A stretch of 64,000 nt of DNA from Algisphaera agarilytica (lineage in GTDB: Bacteria > Planctomycetota > Phycisphaerae > Phycisphaerales > Phycisphaeraceae), in NCBI RefSeq assembly GCF_014207595.1, contig NZ_JACHGY010000001.1, positions 806,001-870,000 on the forward strand, in the 5' to 3' direction. A program made the position numbers and the translations under genes. This document shows, in pieces, positions 46,642 through 56,318 of the stretch (positions within the stretch are counted from its first letter, which is position 1; the number at the start of each line of letters is the position of its first letter). The notes beneath the pieces were generated by a model. The model was not told the DNA's origin. It worked only from the letters and a program-made list of their open reading frames with translations, and ran no database searches.

Positions 46642-46890
46642 TCAGGCCACGGCTTCTTCGCGGACGTGGACCTTGCGGCCTTGGAATTCCACGGTGCCGG
46701 GGATCAGGGCGAAGAGGGTGTCGTCTTTGCCGATGCCGACGTTGAAGCCGGGCTTGAACTTGGTACCGCACTGGCGGACGATGATCGAGCCGGCCTTGGT
46801 GGCTTGGCCGCCGTAGATCTTGATGCCGCGGAACTGGGGGTTGGAGTCGCGACCGTTTTTGGTCGAGCCTTGTCCTTTTTTGTGTGCCAT
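46642..46890 (-). CDS. rpmA: 50S ribosomal protein L27
   Basis: An 82-residue basic ribosomal protein of the large subunit. The N-terminus [20 protein letters not shown] carries the conserved KKG...GRDS(N/P) pattern, and the rest ([17 protein letters not shown]) matches L27. The start at 46890 is fixed by this. No rplU (L21) gene is visible upstream, although the two are usually adjacent. The 496-bp GC-rich gap to 47386 shows no gene. Confidence 0.97.
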   Translation of the reverse strand: MAHKKGQGSTKNGRDSNPQFRGIKIYGGQATKAGSIIVRQCGTKFKPGFNVGIGKDDTLFALIPGTVEFQGRKVHVREEAVA

Positions 46891-47386
46891 GGTGGAACTC
46901 GTGGGTTCGGGGTGGTTTCGGGGTATCGGGCCGGGGCACGGGCGTTGGGCCGGGCTTTGGCGAGCCGAACATCTTAATGGATGGTCGCTGCGAAGGCAAG
47001 CGTGGGGTGATCCGGGTTCGGCCGGGGTTTCGGGGGGCGGATTCGGGAGGGCCCCGCATCGACCCCGGATTCGAGCAGGCCAGTCTAGTCTTACGGCCCC
47101 GCCGCCACCCCTCGGCCTAAACGGTACTTTGGGCAAGGTCCGACAACAGTCGGGCAGGCAGTATTGGCGTCCGGGATCGCCCGTCTTCTCGGACCCACAG
47201 CTTGGGCGTTCAAAACCACTTGCGTCTCGTGGTGCAGCCATTTAGACTGACCGTCCGGGTTGGATTGATCCGTATTCATTTGCGGTTCAAAATTTGTTTA
47301 CCGTATCGCCCCATTAACGTCGTCTGCCTCACGCAACACGACCCCGCCTGATCGTTCGATTTAGTCCCCGCATCGGAGGCCTTGCT
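46891..47386. other. Long intergenic region without a recognisable gene
   Basis: About 500 bp between rpmA and the secretin gene. It should hold the rpmA promoter (minus strand) and the secretin promoter, but I see no clear boxes. Both strands were read for rplU-like and tRNA-like sequence and none was found. CGGAGG at 47374-47379 is the ribosome site of the secretin gene. Confidence 0.6.
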
Positions 47387-50300
47387 TTGCTCAAACGTCA
47401 ACACGCTGCCGTTGTTCTCGTGACGTGTGTCGCCCTGTTTTCCGGGGCAACCCCTCGGGCCCTGGCTCAAGACACCACGGCCGCTGAACTGCTCCAACAA
47501 GGCATCACGCTCATGGAGGCCGGCGATTCGCAAGCCGCCAAGGAAGTGCTTGAGCAGATCGATGCCATCGCGCTTTCCAAAGAGCAACGTCAAGCGCTGT
47601 ACGCGGCCCTGACCGACATCGAAACCACACTCGCCGAAGCACCCGCCGAACCCGCCGCCCCCGCGGCCACGGAAGTTGCCGAGGCACCTGCCGAGACTGA
47701 AGCCCCCGCCGAAGCCGGCCCTACCGCCGCGGAGGTGCTCGCTCAAGCCGACGCCGCCGCCGAGGCCGACCCCGGCACCGCGATCGCTTTGTACACCTCG
47801 CTGATCGAAGACGGCGGCAGCGAAGCTCAGACTGCCCAAGCCCGCATGGCCGACCTGCTGCGTGAACTCAACGCCGACGTGACCCAAGCCAAGCGTACGC
47901 TTGACTCGGCCGAGGCCGACCTGGCCGCGGGCCGCTTCGAACTGGCCCAGGACAAGTTTGCCGCCGTGACCGCTTCGGGCGTTGAACTGGGTTGGTTCGA
48001 CGAGCAACGCATCGCCCGCGGCAACGAACGCATCGCCGAAGCCGGCGTCGCCGCCGAAGCCACCGCGGTGGCCGAAGCTCCCGCTGAGCCCGAGCCCGCC
48101 GCCGAGCCGGCCGTGGAAGTGACCCCCGCGGTCGCCGTGGCCCCCGCTCCCGCCGCTTCGCCCTCGCTCAACGCCGAGAGCGACCTGATCGTGCAGGCCC
48201 GCAAGGCCGTGGCCAACGAGTACTACGTCGACGCCCAGGCCGCCATGGAGCAAGGCTACGACGCCCTGGCGATCAACCTGCTTAGCCAAGCCGATGAACT
48301 GGACCCCAACAACCCCGCCATCGAAGCGAGCCTGGCCCAGGCCACCGCGACCGCCGGCAACAACATCCAGCTCACCAACCAGGTCGACAACTTCAAGCTG
48401 CGTCGCGACGCCGCCCAGGCCGCGTACGACGAGTCGATGACCAAGGCCCAGGGCAAGCTCGAGGCCGGCGACTACGCCGGTGCGGGCAACGACGTCGCCG
48501 CCGCGAAGAACACCATCGAAAACAACCAGGAGTTCTTCAGCGTCAGCGAATTCGAAAAACGTCGTGATGCTGCGACCGAACTCTCCAAGACGATCAACCA
48601 ACAGCAGATCGCCGCGGCGATCAAGGCCGACGAAGACGCACGCAAGAAAGCGGAAATTGACAACGCCGAGGCCCTGAAGCGTGCGAAGAAGCAAAACGCC
48701 CAAGAGGTGCGTGAGCTGATCATCAAGGCCCGACAGTTCCAGAAGGAAATGAAGTACGAAGACGCCCTGCTGCTGCTAGAGCGTGCTCTGTTCATCGAGC
48801 CCAACAACTTCACCGCTCAGCTCCTGAAGGAAGTCATCGAAGACTCGCAGGTCGCGGTGAACTACACCAAGATCGAACGTGCCCGTCGCCTCGAAGGGGC
48901 ACGCGACCACCTGCTCAACCGCGAAGCCATCATCCCCTACACCGACCTGGTCACCTTCCCCGAGGACTGGCCCGAGCTGTCGGACCGCCGTATCCGTGGC
49001 CTCGATGACACCGGCGGCGAATCCGAAGCCAACCGCGAGACCGCGCTGCGTCTGAAGAAGACCGTGCCGATCAGCTTCGACGCCAACCCGCTGGAGTCGG
49101 TCATCGACTACCTGCGTGAGACCACCGGCGCCAACATCTTCGTGAACTGGCCCGCCCTGATCGACAGCGGCGGCATCGAGCAGGATCAGCCGATCTCGCT
49201 GACGCTCAACAACGTCCCCGCCGAGAAGGCCCTGGAGCTCGTCCTCCAACAAGCCTCTTCGACCGGCTTCGGCGACCCGATCGACTACTCCATCATCGAT
49301 GGCGTCGTCACCATCTCGACCGCTGAAGACCTCAAGCGCTCGACCGACCTCCGCGTCTACGACATCCGTGACCTGCTGGTCCAGGTCCCCAGCTTCACCG
49401 ACGCTCCCGAGTTCGACCTGACCGAAGCCCTGTCCAACACCAACTCCGGTGGCGGCGGCGGCGGCGGCGGTGGCGACAGCATCTTCGGTGATGACGAAGA
49501 TGACGAAGATGATGAAGAAGAAGTCACCCGAGCCGAATTGATCCAACAGATCACTCAGCTCATCGAGGAAACCGTCGGCCAGTTTGAAGACTGGGAAATC
49601 GAAGGCGGCGAATCCACCGTTCGTGAACTCAACAGCAACCTCATCATCAAGACCACCCCGGACAACCACCGCCAGATCAACGATCTGCTGGCCCTGCTCC
49701 GCGAAACCCGTGCGATCCAGATCTCAGTCGAGGCCCGCTACCTGCTGGTCGACCGCAACTTCCTGGAATCGGTCGCGGTCGACTTCGACCTCGCCTGGGT
49801 GGGTGGCCAAGAAGCAGACGGCACCGGCTTCCAACCGGTCGCCCTGGATCAAAACTCCGCGGGCCAAGGCGGCACCGGCATCGCCGCTCCCGTGATCGAC
49901 GCCCTGAGCTACGAGCCCTTCTTCGCGGTTGACCCCGCGTTGGGCCTGGGCGTCAGCTTCATCGACGACCTCTCGGTCAACCTGCTGGTGGAAGCCACGC
50001 TGGCCAACCGCAACTCGATCTCGCTGACCGCACCCCGCGTCACGTTCTTCAACGGCCAACGTGCTTACGTGGTCGTCGCCCGTCAGATCGCGTTCGTGTC
50101 CGACCTCGAGCCCATCCCCGACGCGGCGGGCTTCGACGTCACCGTCTCGGTCACCCAGTCCGGCGTCGTGCTCGACGTCGAGGGTACGATTTCGGCCGAC
50201 CGCCGATACGTCACCCTGACGCTGCGGCCCAGCCTGGCCGACGTTGCCGAAATCGATGAGTTCCGTGTCATCGGTATCATCGACGACGACGACGATGATG

Positions 50301-50635
50301 ACGGCATCGACACCAGCGGCGTCTTCGAAGGCTTCATCCAACTCCCCGTGCTGGACATCACCACCGTCCGTGCCACCGTCAGCGTTCCCGACCGCGGCAC
50401 CCTGCTGGTCGGTGGTCAACGCCTCGTTGGCGAGACCGAAGTCGAGGCCGGCGTCCCCGTGCTCTCGAAGATCCCGGTCCTCAACCGGCTGTTCACCAAC
50501 AGCTCGAAGGTGGAAGACGAGCGGACGCTCTTGATCCTCATCAAGCCGACCATCATCATCCAGAACGAGCGTGAAGAGGATGCCTTCCCCGGCATCTCCG
50601 AGAACCTCAAGGAACTCGGCGCCAACCTGAACTGA
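47387..50635 (+). CDS. TPR-containing secretin (GspD/PilQ-like)
   Basis: A 1082-residue outer-membrane channel of a type II secretion or type IV pilus system. A TTG start with CGGAGG upstream is followed by a signal peptide, TPR-like repeats separated by Ala/Pro/Glu-rich linkers (~30-500), then N-domains (ETALRLKKTVPISFDANPLE). The secretin core holds NLLVEATLANRNSISLTAPR and the signature VGGQRLVGETEVEAGVPVLS before KIPVLNRLF. Two odd insertions are a nine-Gly run and a run of Asp/Glu (FGDDEDDEDDEEE). The long TPR region is a planctomycete-type addition. Confidence 0.93.
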   Translation: MLKRQHAAVVLVTCVALFSGATPRALAQDTTAAELLQQGITLMEAGDSQAAKEVLEQIDAIALSKEQRQALYAALTDIETTLAEAPAEPAAPAATEVAEAPAETEAPAEAGPTAAEVLAQADAAAEADPGTAIALYTSLIEDGGSEAQTAQARMADLLRELNADVTQAKRTLDSAEADLAAGRFELAQDKFAAVTASGVELGWFDEQRIARGNERIAEAGVAAEATAVAEAPAEPEPAAEPAVEVTPAVAVAPAPAASPSLNAESDLIVQARKAVANEYYVDAQAAMEQGYDALAINLLSQADELDPNNPAIEASLAQATATAGNNIQLTNQVDNFKLRRDAAQAAYDESMTKAQGKLEAGDYAGAGNDVAAAKNTIENNQEFFSVSEFEKRRDAATELSKTINQQQIAAAIKADEDARKKAEIDNAEALKRAKKQNAQEVRELIIKARQFQKEMKYEDALLLLERALFIEPNNFTAQLLKEVIEDSQVAVNYTKIERARRLEGARDHLLNREAIIPYTDLVTFPEDWPELSDRRIRGLDDTGGESEANRETALRLKKTVPISFDANPLESVIDYLRETTGANIFVNWPALIDSGGIEQDQPISLTLNNVPAEKALELVLQQASSTGFGDPIDYSIIDGVVTISTAEDLKRSTDLRVYDIRDLLVQVPSFTDAPEFDLTEALSNTNSGGGGGGGGGDSIFGDDEDDEDDEEEVTRAELIQQITQLIEETVGQFEDWEIEGGESTVRELNSNLIIKTTPDNHRQINDLLALLRETRAIQISVEARYLLVDRNFLESVAVDFDLAWVGGQEADGTGFQPVALDQNSAGQGGTGIAAPVIDALSYEPFFAVDPALGLGVSFIDDLSVNLLVEATLANRNSISLTAPRVTFFNGQRAYVVVARQIAFVSDLEPIPDAAGFDVTVSVTQSGVVLDVEGTISADRRYVTLTLRPSLADVAEIDEFRVIGIIDDDDDDDGIDTSGVFEGFIQLPVLDITTVRATVSVPDRGTLLVGGQRLVGETEVEAGVPVLSKIPVLNRLFTNSSKVEDERTLLILIKPTIIIQNEREEDAFPGISENLKELGANLN

Positions 50636-50684
50636 TCATTGCATCAGTCAACCGGCCTCGGCAATCACAATCCCTCAACCGCCC

Positions 50685-50712
50685 ACCGAAAGGTGGGCGG
50701 TTTTTTTATGGG
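50685..50712 (+). terminator. Terminator after the secretin gene
   Basis: The stem ACCGCCCACC/GGTGGGCGGT closed by GAAA-like loop sequence is followed directly by TTTTTTT. It sits about 50 nt past the secretin stop. Confidence 0.92.
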
Positions 50713-50725
50713 GGTTAAACGTGGG

Positions 50726-50774
50726 TGAGGGGTGAGGGGTGAGGGGTGAGGGGTGAGGGGTGAGGGGTGAGGGG
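50726..50774. repeat. Seven tandem copies of TGAGGGG
   Basis: Exactly seven copies of the 7-nt unit TGAGGGG (49 bp). The unit contains TGA stops on this strand and phased G-runs that could form a G-quadruplex. It lies between the secretin and WecA-like genes. Confidence 0.95.
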
Positions 50775-50809
50775 ATGATCATACGCCGCGGGGGTGGCGT
50801 GGAGCAACG

Positions 50810-50962
50810 TTAGCCGCGGGGCTTGACCCCGCGCGTCTCGCACAAAACCGATCGAGTGCTTGAGGTGATCGCCATCCCCTAAATTCACCATCCCGGCGAT
50901 ACCTTTGTGCAAATAAAGCGCATCGATGCGAAAGGCAGCGCGGGGTCAAGCCTCGCGGCTAA
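50810..50962. repeat. REP-like palindrome pair, TTAG/CTAA foot
   Basis: The left copy (50810-50834) begins TTAGCCGCGGGG and the right copy (50938-50962) ends CGCGGCTAA. The core (CTTGACCCCGCGC) differs from the 548-616 family but the foot is the same, and a single relative is at 42036-42060. It lies in a 370-bp gene-free gap together with the heptamer array. Confidence 0.8.
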
Positions 50963-51007
50963 CGCTGTTCCAATCACCATGCTCCCTACTCCCTATCTCC
51001 CTACCCC

Positions 51008-52171
51008 TCACCCCCGCTTGCCCGACTCCAGCAGCGCCAGCACGGCCAACACCGCCCCGGCCTGCACCGCCACGAGCACGGCCTGCCAACCCTCCAGCCG
51101 ACCCAGCATCACCCCGCCCAGCCCTGTGGCCAGCGTCGAGAGCAGGATCACCGTCAAAGCCTTGCGCTTGCTCAGCCCCTTGCGGAGCAGGCGGTGGGAA
51201 AAGTGGTTGTGGTCCCCCTGGAACGGGCTCTTGCCCGCCAGCAGCCGCATCACGGTCACCGACGTGAAGTCGTACAAAGGCACCGCGAGCACCAGCACGG
51301 GCATCATGACGCCGTACCACGCCGTGCCGGGCCCCGACAGCACGCCCGGCTCGGCCCCGGGAACGACGTACGTCGTCCGCACCGAGATCACCGCCAGCAT
51401 CAGCCCAACCAGAAGCGACCCGCCATCGCCCAGGTACAGCCGGGCGGGCGGGAAATTGAAGAGCATAAAACCCAGCAGCCCACCCACCAGCAACGCCGCC
51501 AACCCCGCCACGAACCACTGCCCGGCGATCAGCGTCGCCGCGAGGTACAGGCTGCCCACGACGATCCCGACGCCCGCCGCCAGGCCGTCCATGTTGTCCA
51601 GAAAGTTCATCGCGTTGGTGATGACCGCGATCCAGAGCACGCTGACCACGATCGAGGCCACCAGCCCCAGGGTCCCCCCGCCCGCCTCCGGGTTGCCCAG
51701 GAACGACAGCACCCGCACGTCCGCCAGCACCACCAGCCCCGTCGCCACGGCCAGCTGCACCGCCAGCTTGGGCCAGGCCCCCAGCGCCCTACGGTCGTCC
51801 ACCAGCCCCATCACATGCAGTACCGCCAGGGCCACGAGCAAGCCGCCCCCCAGCTTCGTGGTCTCCTGCAGGCCCGGCAGGTGCGTGACCAGCGCGTTCT
51901 CGCCCACGCCCGGCAGTTGCTCCCAAACCTCCGACGGCACCAGCCACACGCCCAGCAGCACCCCCACCATCGGCCAGGCGATCGCACAGAACAACGCCAC
52001 GCCGCCGGTGTTCGCGATCGGTTGACGCCCGGGCAGAAGCGCGAGTTTGTGCGCCTCGGTGCCCGCCTGGTCCACCAGCCCCCACATCTCACTCATCCGC
52101 CGCACCGCCAGGCACAACGGCACACTGATCAGCAGGGCAACGAAACCGAGGGCAAAAATAATCCAAACCAT
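51008..52171 (-). CDS. WecA/MraY-family glycosyl-phosphate transferase
   Basis: A 387-residue integral membrane enzyme with about ten helices that transfers a sugar-1-phosphate (GlcNAc or related) to undecaprenyl phosphate, starting a surface polysaccharide or O-antigen. Landmarks are GLVDDRRALGAWPKL (Asp pair), NAMNFLDNMDGLAAG, the RLYLGDGGSLLVG loop and the cytoplasmic FQGDHNHFSHRLLRKG (His-rich motif of the WecA branch). The full set of catalytic Asp residues is present. No polysaccharide polymerase is adjacent. Confidence 0.93.
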   Translation of the reverse strand: MVWIIFALGFVALLISVPLCLAVRRMSEMWGLVDQAGTEAHKLALLPGRQPIANTGGVALFCAIAWPMVGVLLGVWLVPSEVWEQLPGVGENALVTHLPGLQETTKLGGGLLVALAVLHVMGLVDDRRALGAWPKLAVQLAVATGLVVLADVRVLSFLGNPEAGGGTLGLVASIVVSVLWIAVITNAMNFLDNMDGLAAGVGIVVGSLYLAATLIAGQWFVAGLAALLVGGLLGFMLFNFPPARLYLGDGGSLLVGLMLAVISVRTTYVVPGAEPGVLSGPGTAWYGVMMPVLVLAVPLYDFTSVTVMRLLAGKSPFQGDHNHFSHRLLRKGLSKRKALTVILLSTLATGLGGVMLGRLEGWQAVLVAVQAGAVLAVLALLESGKRG

Positions 52172-52271
52172 ATGACGGAGTGTCGCGGCAAACCGCCCTC
52201 TTGTCGAGCCGTCATCCGCTGCGTTGTCCTGCGTGCAGCGAGACCGCTTGCCGGACAGACTTCCGTTGGCG

Positions 52272-52982
52272 TCAGAATCCCCACCAGTCGGTCATGCGCT
52301 GGTAGTGATACGTCATGCGTGTGGAGTCGTGGGCGGAATGGTGGGCGACATGCCCGTCCACGAACATGATGTTGAGGCCGCCGGAGTGCTGCGGCTCCCA
52401 ATGGTTGAGGGTGGCGGTGAAGCTCAGTGTTTCCTGGGTGTAATCGTCTTTGTCTGGCGCGTCCGGCTCGTTTTCAAACCGCCAGTTGTTGTCGCCGCCG
52501 AGGATGTGCGCAGAGGTGTGTCGGACCCGGGCGCGATCGACCGGAGCAAAGCCGAAAAGTTTCGCTTGGTCTGCCGCATCGAGGGCCACCGCCCGGGTGC
52601 CCAGGAAGTAGTGGTAAGGCGTATCGGTGGGGTACTCGTGACAGCCGGAGAAGACTTCTCGGCTGGTCATATAGGTGTCGATCTGTTCCATCCACGAAGG
52701 CAGACCTGTGACCGGGTCGATCATCCCCCAGCCGATCTGTCCGCCCGCGGTCGGGTAGAGCTCCTTGTGATCGTTGGCGTGCATCTCCAGCGCCTTGCCG
52801 ACGTGGGCGATCTGAGCGCTGCAGTGGGTCTGGTGGGCCGCCCTTCGGGCCGAGCGGAGCGCAGGGAGCAGCAACGCCAAGAGCAGCGCGATGATGCCCA
52901 GGGCCACAAGTAGCTCGATCAGCGAAAAGCCGGCCTGAGTGGCGGGGCGCTCGCCCGCCGTAGAGTCGTTGCAGGAGATCAT
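52272..52982 (-). CDS. Prepilin-like protein, type II secretion/pilus G-like
   Basis: A 236-residue protein with a type IV prepilin signal: a short N-terminus, then GFSLIELLVALGIIALLLAL (cleavage after Gly, Glu+5). The C-terminal part has the DUF1559-like end HSGGLNIMFVDGHVAHH, common in planctomycete prepilin-like proteins. Its ATG overlaps the sigma factor's TGA (ATGA), so it is translationally coupled to it. It would be assembled by a type II/IV system. Confidence 0.9.
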   Translation of the reverse strand: MISCNDSTAGERPATQAGFSLIELLVALGIIALLLALLLPALRSARRAAHQTHCSAQIAHVGKALEMHANDHKELYPTAGGQIGWGMIDPVTGLPSWMEQIDTYMTSREVFSGCHEYPTDTPYHYFLGTRAVALDAADQAKLFGFAPVDRARVRHTSAHILGGDNNWRFENEPDAPDKDDYTQETLSFTATLNHWEPQHSGGLNIMFVDGHVAHHSAHDSTRMTYHYQRMTDWWGF

Positions 52983-54610
52983 GGCTGATACTCCACAAAC
53001 ATCGCCAGGGTGAGGCCTTCTCGCGGATCATTAAAGCCCTTGGGGTACTGACCGTTGAACGGTGAGTTTTTCAAATACACCGCGGTTCGAATGACGCCGT
53101 CATCACCTGCTTCGTAGATCATCTTCCGGGAGTCGACCATCTTCCCTTGCGGGGTAGCAAGGGTGAAGACCCCGCCGAGACGTTTGGGCTTCGAATCCAC
53201 ATCCCACTCCTTGACCTCAAGCTCGCCCACGGGCTTTTCGGGATTCGTGACTTCGAATATCTGCCATCGCTCCGCGGCAGGCATCACGTAGTACTGGTCG
53301 GCCAAGAGCCACGGCCCTTGCAGGGTGTAGACCGTGGTGTCGCCCTGTAGCTGCCGGCTCGCCGCCGCCTGCTCGGGGCTGCGGGCACTCGCCATCAACA
53401 CCTGCCCCGCTTCCCGGTTCTCCGTAAATGATTTGGGGATCTTTCGCGGCCGCTTCCCGTCGAAGGCACCGGCGTAAAAAATCAGGCATTGCCCTCGGTT
53501 CAGGAATTGATAGACCGCCTTCCGCGTCTTGCCGATGTTGGCGCGGTCTTGATCGGAGATCGGGCCCTTCCCCTCGATGCGCACCAGCTCGAGGTCGATC
53601 GTGGCTGGCTCGGCGAGCGGGTCATTGTCGGCGATGGTGTACACCCAGCGGATGTCCGGCTTCCGGGTGTAGAGGATGACTTCATCGTCTTTCACAGCGA
53701 GCTGAAGCAACGTGTCGGAGATGCCGGAGATCAGCACCGGCTGCAGCGGGCGATCGAAAGCCGGGTCGGGAAGGCCCGAGGCCGCCGGTTCCACCACCGT
53801 GATCTGGGGAACAGACAACGTCGTGGCGGTGGAAGACGGCTGAGGCGCACGCTCGTTCGTCACCGAAACGACGCCGATGGTGGCCGCGGTGGTCAAAACG
53901 GCGGCGGCACCTAGCCACCCCAACTTGCCGGATAAGAGAGTGGTTAAAGCATGGCTCGCCGAAGCACCGGGGGCCATCCCACTCCCCACGCCGCTGAGCC
54001 CGAGCTTCATCAAGCCCGCGCCCAGCGTGCCGGGCACCTGCGCTAGGGCCGCGTCCTGAACCAGGAACGTGGTTAGGGCCACGGCCGAGGTCGCCACATC
54101 CCGCTTGGCCAAGACATCGCGCAGCCGCTCGGTCGCTCGGCCGAGGCGGTGTTGCAGGCCCGACCGGCTGATCCCCTGTTCGTCGGCCAGATCGGATTGC
54201 GTACCGCCCTTGAGGTAGTAGCTCAGAATCAGTTCGCGGTCGGACGCACGGAGTTCCTCGAGCGCCGCGTCGACCTCGGCCATGATGGCCTGGCTCCGCT
54301 CCGCTTCATGGTTGTCGGTGGGTACCCACGCCAGCTCGTGACGCCGCCGGGTCGCGTCACGCCGGATGCGGCTGATACTGGCGTTAGTGGCGCAGCGGTG
54401 CAGCCAGCCCGCGATGTTCCGCCGAATCTTCGCTGCGTTTTCTGCCAGCTTCAGGAACGTCTCCTGGACCGCGTCCTCGACATCCGCCTCGTCCCGGAGG
54501 TGGCGGCGGCAGGCGGCGTAGACCAGCCGTTGGTACGTCCTCACGAGGTGTTGGAAAGCTTCGACATCCCCATGGCGTGCGTAAAGTTGTAGAGCTTGCT
54601 GATCGGTCAT
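52979..54610 (-). CDS. ECF sigma factor with membrane-anchored C-terminal domain
   Basis: A 543-residue protein. Residues ~1-165 are an ECF sigma factor: region 2 (HLVRTYQRLVYAACRRHLRD, then DAVQETFLKLAE) and region 4 (ELILSYYLKGGTQSDLADEQ, GISRSGLQHRLGRATERLR). A single transmembrane helix follows (KLGWLGAAAVLTTAATIGVV), then ~300 extracytoplasmic residues of unknown fold. This architecture is typical of planctomycetes, where the C-terminal part may sense the envelope instead of a separate anti-sigma factor. It is coupled to a prepilin-like gene. Confidence 0.9.
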   Translation of the reverse strand: MTDQQALQLYARHGDVEAFQHLVRTYQRLVYAACRRHLRDEADVEDAVQETFLKLAENAAKIRRNIAGWLHRCATNASISRIRRDATRRRHELAWVPTDNHEAERSQAIMAEVDAALEELRASDRELILSYYLKGGTQSDLADEQGISRSGLQHRLGRATERLRDVLAKRDVATSAVALTTFLVQDAALAQVPGTLGAGLMKLGLSGVGSGMAPGASASHALTTLLSGKLGWLGAAAVLTTAATIGVVSVTNERAPQPSSTATTLSVPQITVVEPAASGLPDPAFDRPLQPVLISGISDTLLQLAVKDDEVILYTRKPDIRWVYTIADNDPLAEPATIDLELVRIEGKGPISDQDRANIGKTRKAVYQFLNRGQCLIFYAGAFDGKRPRKIPKSFTENREAGQVLMASARSPEQAAASRQLQGDTTVYTLQGPWLLADQYYVMPAAERWQIFEVTNPEKPVGELEVKEWDVDSKPKRLGGVFTLATPQGKMVDSRKMIYEAGDDGVIRTAVYLKNSPFNGQYPKGFNDPREGLTLAMFVEYQP

Positions 54611-54700
54611 CACAACCATCCTTTCTACAAACTAGACGCGAGACACCCGTGCGATGCCGGTGACCGCTCAACATATTTTCTGTCACACCCCACCATGACA

Positions 54701-54732
54701 GCAAGCGGGGACGTGGTACGTCACCCGCTTGC
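54701..54732. terminator. Hairpin downstream of the fucosidase gene
   Basis: A nearly perfect long stem (GCAAGCGGG...CCCGCTTGC with inner GACGT/ACGTC) lies about 36 nt past the fucosidase stop on its strand. It lacks a T run, and shares its core with the repeat at 31688-31739, so it may be a repeat that also terminates. Confidence 0.6.
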
Positions 54733-54767
54733 GGCCGTGTTTCTCGATGTAAACGCAGCTTGCTGCC

Positions 54768-56282
54768 TTATGCCGGGGTGAGCTTCAGACACCAGGCGTA
54801 CTTGCCGGGCTTCTCGGCGGGGAGCTTGACCTTCATCGCTTCGTCGTCGCGGGTGTATTCCACCTCGCCCGGGTGGCCGAGCAGCCCGACCTTGGCCAGG
54901 TGCTTGTGGCAGAACCGGCGGTCCTTGTAGAAGTTCTTGATGTGGACCTCGCCCGACTCGGGCCAGCCGAGGAAGTGGACGTAGATGATGCCGTCCTTGG
55001 TGGTGAAGCGCAGGTCTTCGGGGCCGAAGTCCTTGCGGTTCTTCTCGGCGAAGTGGCCTTCGGGCACCGCGGTCGGGCCCTCGCCGTAGATCTTCCAGGG
55101 GTAGGTGTCGTAGATGCCTTCGCCGTTGATCTTCATCCAGCCGCCGAGCTCGCGGAGCAGGTCTTTCTGCTCCTGCGGGATGGTGCCGTCGGCACGCGGG
55201 CCGACGTTCATGAGCAGCGCCCCGTTCTTGCTGACGATGTCGACGAAGTCGTGGATGATCGCTTCGGGGGTGCGGTACTTCAGGCCCTCGATGTAGCCCC
55301 AGGAGTTGTAGGCCAGCGAGGTGTCGGTCTGCCAGAACGGGTAGCGGATGCCCTTGAGCTGGCCGCGTTCGATGTCCCAGACACCCGCGTTGGCGGGCAT
55401 GGCTTCGTTCTTGAAGTTGATCGCGCCTTCGATGCCCCACTCCTTGCAGCGGTTGTAATAGTAGGCCGCGAAGGTGCGGAACCGCTGGGCGTAGAGCGCC
55501 TCTTCGATCCACCAGTCGAAGAACACCACCTCGGGGCGGAACTTGTCTACGAGCTCGCAGGTGCGGACCAGCCAGTCGTCGAGCCACTCGTCGCCGGGCG
55601 TGCTGCCGTGGACGACGCGCATCTTCTCGCAGAAGGGCATGTTGTCGGTCGGGCCGTAGAGGTCGCGGTACTCGGGGTCCTGCACGTCGGAGGGCATCAG
55701 CGTGCCGCCGTTGAAGAACCAGCAGTTCTCTTCGCGGTGGGTCGAGACGGCGAAACGCATGCCCTGCTTGCGGACCGCCTCGGCGAGCTCGGCGGTCACG
55801 TCACGCTTCGGGCCCATGTTCTTGGCGTTCCACCGGTTCCACGGCGTGTCGTACATCGCGAAGCCGTCGTGGTGCTCGGCCACGGGCATGACGAACTCCG
55901 CCCCGGATTCCTTGAACACCTCGGCCCACTCGGTGGCGTCGTAGTGCTCCGCTTTGAACTGCGGGATGAAGTCTTTGTAGCCGAACTGATCGACCGGGCC
56001 GTACGTCTCCACGTGGTGCTTGTGGACGTCGGTGTCGGGCACGTACATGTTGCGGGCGTACCACTCGCTGCCGTAGGCGGGCACGGCGTAGACGCCCCAG
56101 TGGATGAAGATGCCCAGCTTCTTGGCGCGGTACCAACTGGGCACCTTGAACTGATCAAAGTTGTCCCAGTTCGCATCGTCAAACGGCCCCTGGGCCACGA
56201 CGTCGCGAATGGTGTTCAAGGCCGCGTCATGAGACACCGTGCCGGAAGAAGAGCCGTTCAAAGTATGTAAGCAGTTGGACAT
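54768..56282 (-). CDS. Alpha-L-fucosidase (GH29)
   Basis: A 504-residue glycoside hydrolase that releases alpha-L-fucose, for example from algal fucoidan. GH29 landmarks are present: FGIFIHWGVYAVPAYGSEWY-like opening (here LGIFIHWGVYAVPAYGSEWY), AEHHDGFAMYDTPW, the nucleophile region VVFFDWWIE, and NGALLMNVGPRADGTIP. No signal peptide is evident, so it may act inside the cell on imported oligosaccharides. Its promoter region carries a cluster of dyads (56319-56355). Confidence 0.95.
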   Translation of the reverse strand: MSNCLHTLNGSSSGTVSHDAALNTIRDVVAQGPFDDANWDNFDQFKVPSWYRAKKLGIFIHWGVYAVPAYGSEWYARNMYVPDTDVHKHHVETYGPVDQFGYKDFIPQFKAEHYDATEWAEVFKESGAEFVMPVAEHHDGFAMYDTPWNRWNAKNMGPKRDVTAELAEAVRKQGMRFAVSTHREENCWFFNGGTLMPSDVQDPEYRDLYGPTDNMPFCEKMRVVHGSTPGDEWLDDWLVRTCELVDKFRPEVVFFDWWIEEALYAQRFRTFAAYYYNRCKEWGIEGAINFKNEAMPANAGVWDIERGQLKGIRYPFWQTDTSLAYNSWGYIEGLKYRTPEAIIHDFVDIVSKNGALLMNVGPRADGTIPQEQKDLLRELGGWMKINGEGIYDTYPWKIYGEGPTAVPEGHFAEKNRKDFGPEDLRFTTKDGIIYVHFLGWPESGEVHIKNFYKDRRFCHKHLAKVGLLGHPGEVEYTRDDEAMKVKLPAEKPGKYAWCLKLTPA

Positions 56283-56318
56283 TAATTAAGGATAACTCAA
56301 AATCACGTCTTGTCGACC

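Noticed and set aside
46891-47386. Possible rplU or tRNA gene in the long gap next to rpmA
   Set aside because: No L21-like peptide appears in any frame and no cloverleaf or T-arm sequence (GTTCGAATC type) is visible.
47276-48703. A 475-codon Gly/Leu-rich minus-strand frame
   Set aside because: Antisense to the secretin gene's Ala/Glu-rich N-terminal part; composition explains the open frame.
50726-50774. Tandem array as a CRISPR candidate
   Set aside because: Units are 7 bp with no spacers; it is a simple heptamer repeat, and no cas genes are present.
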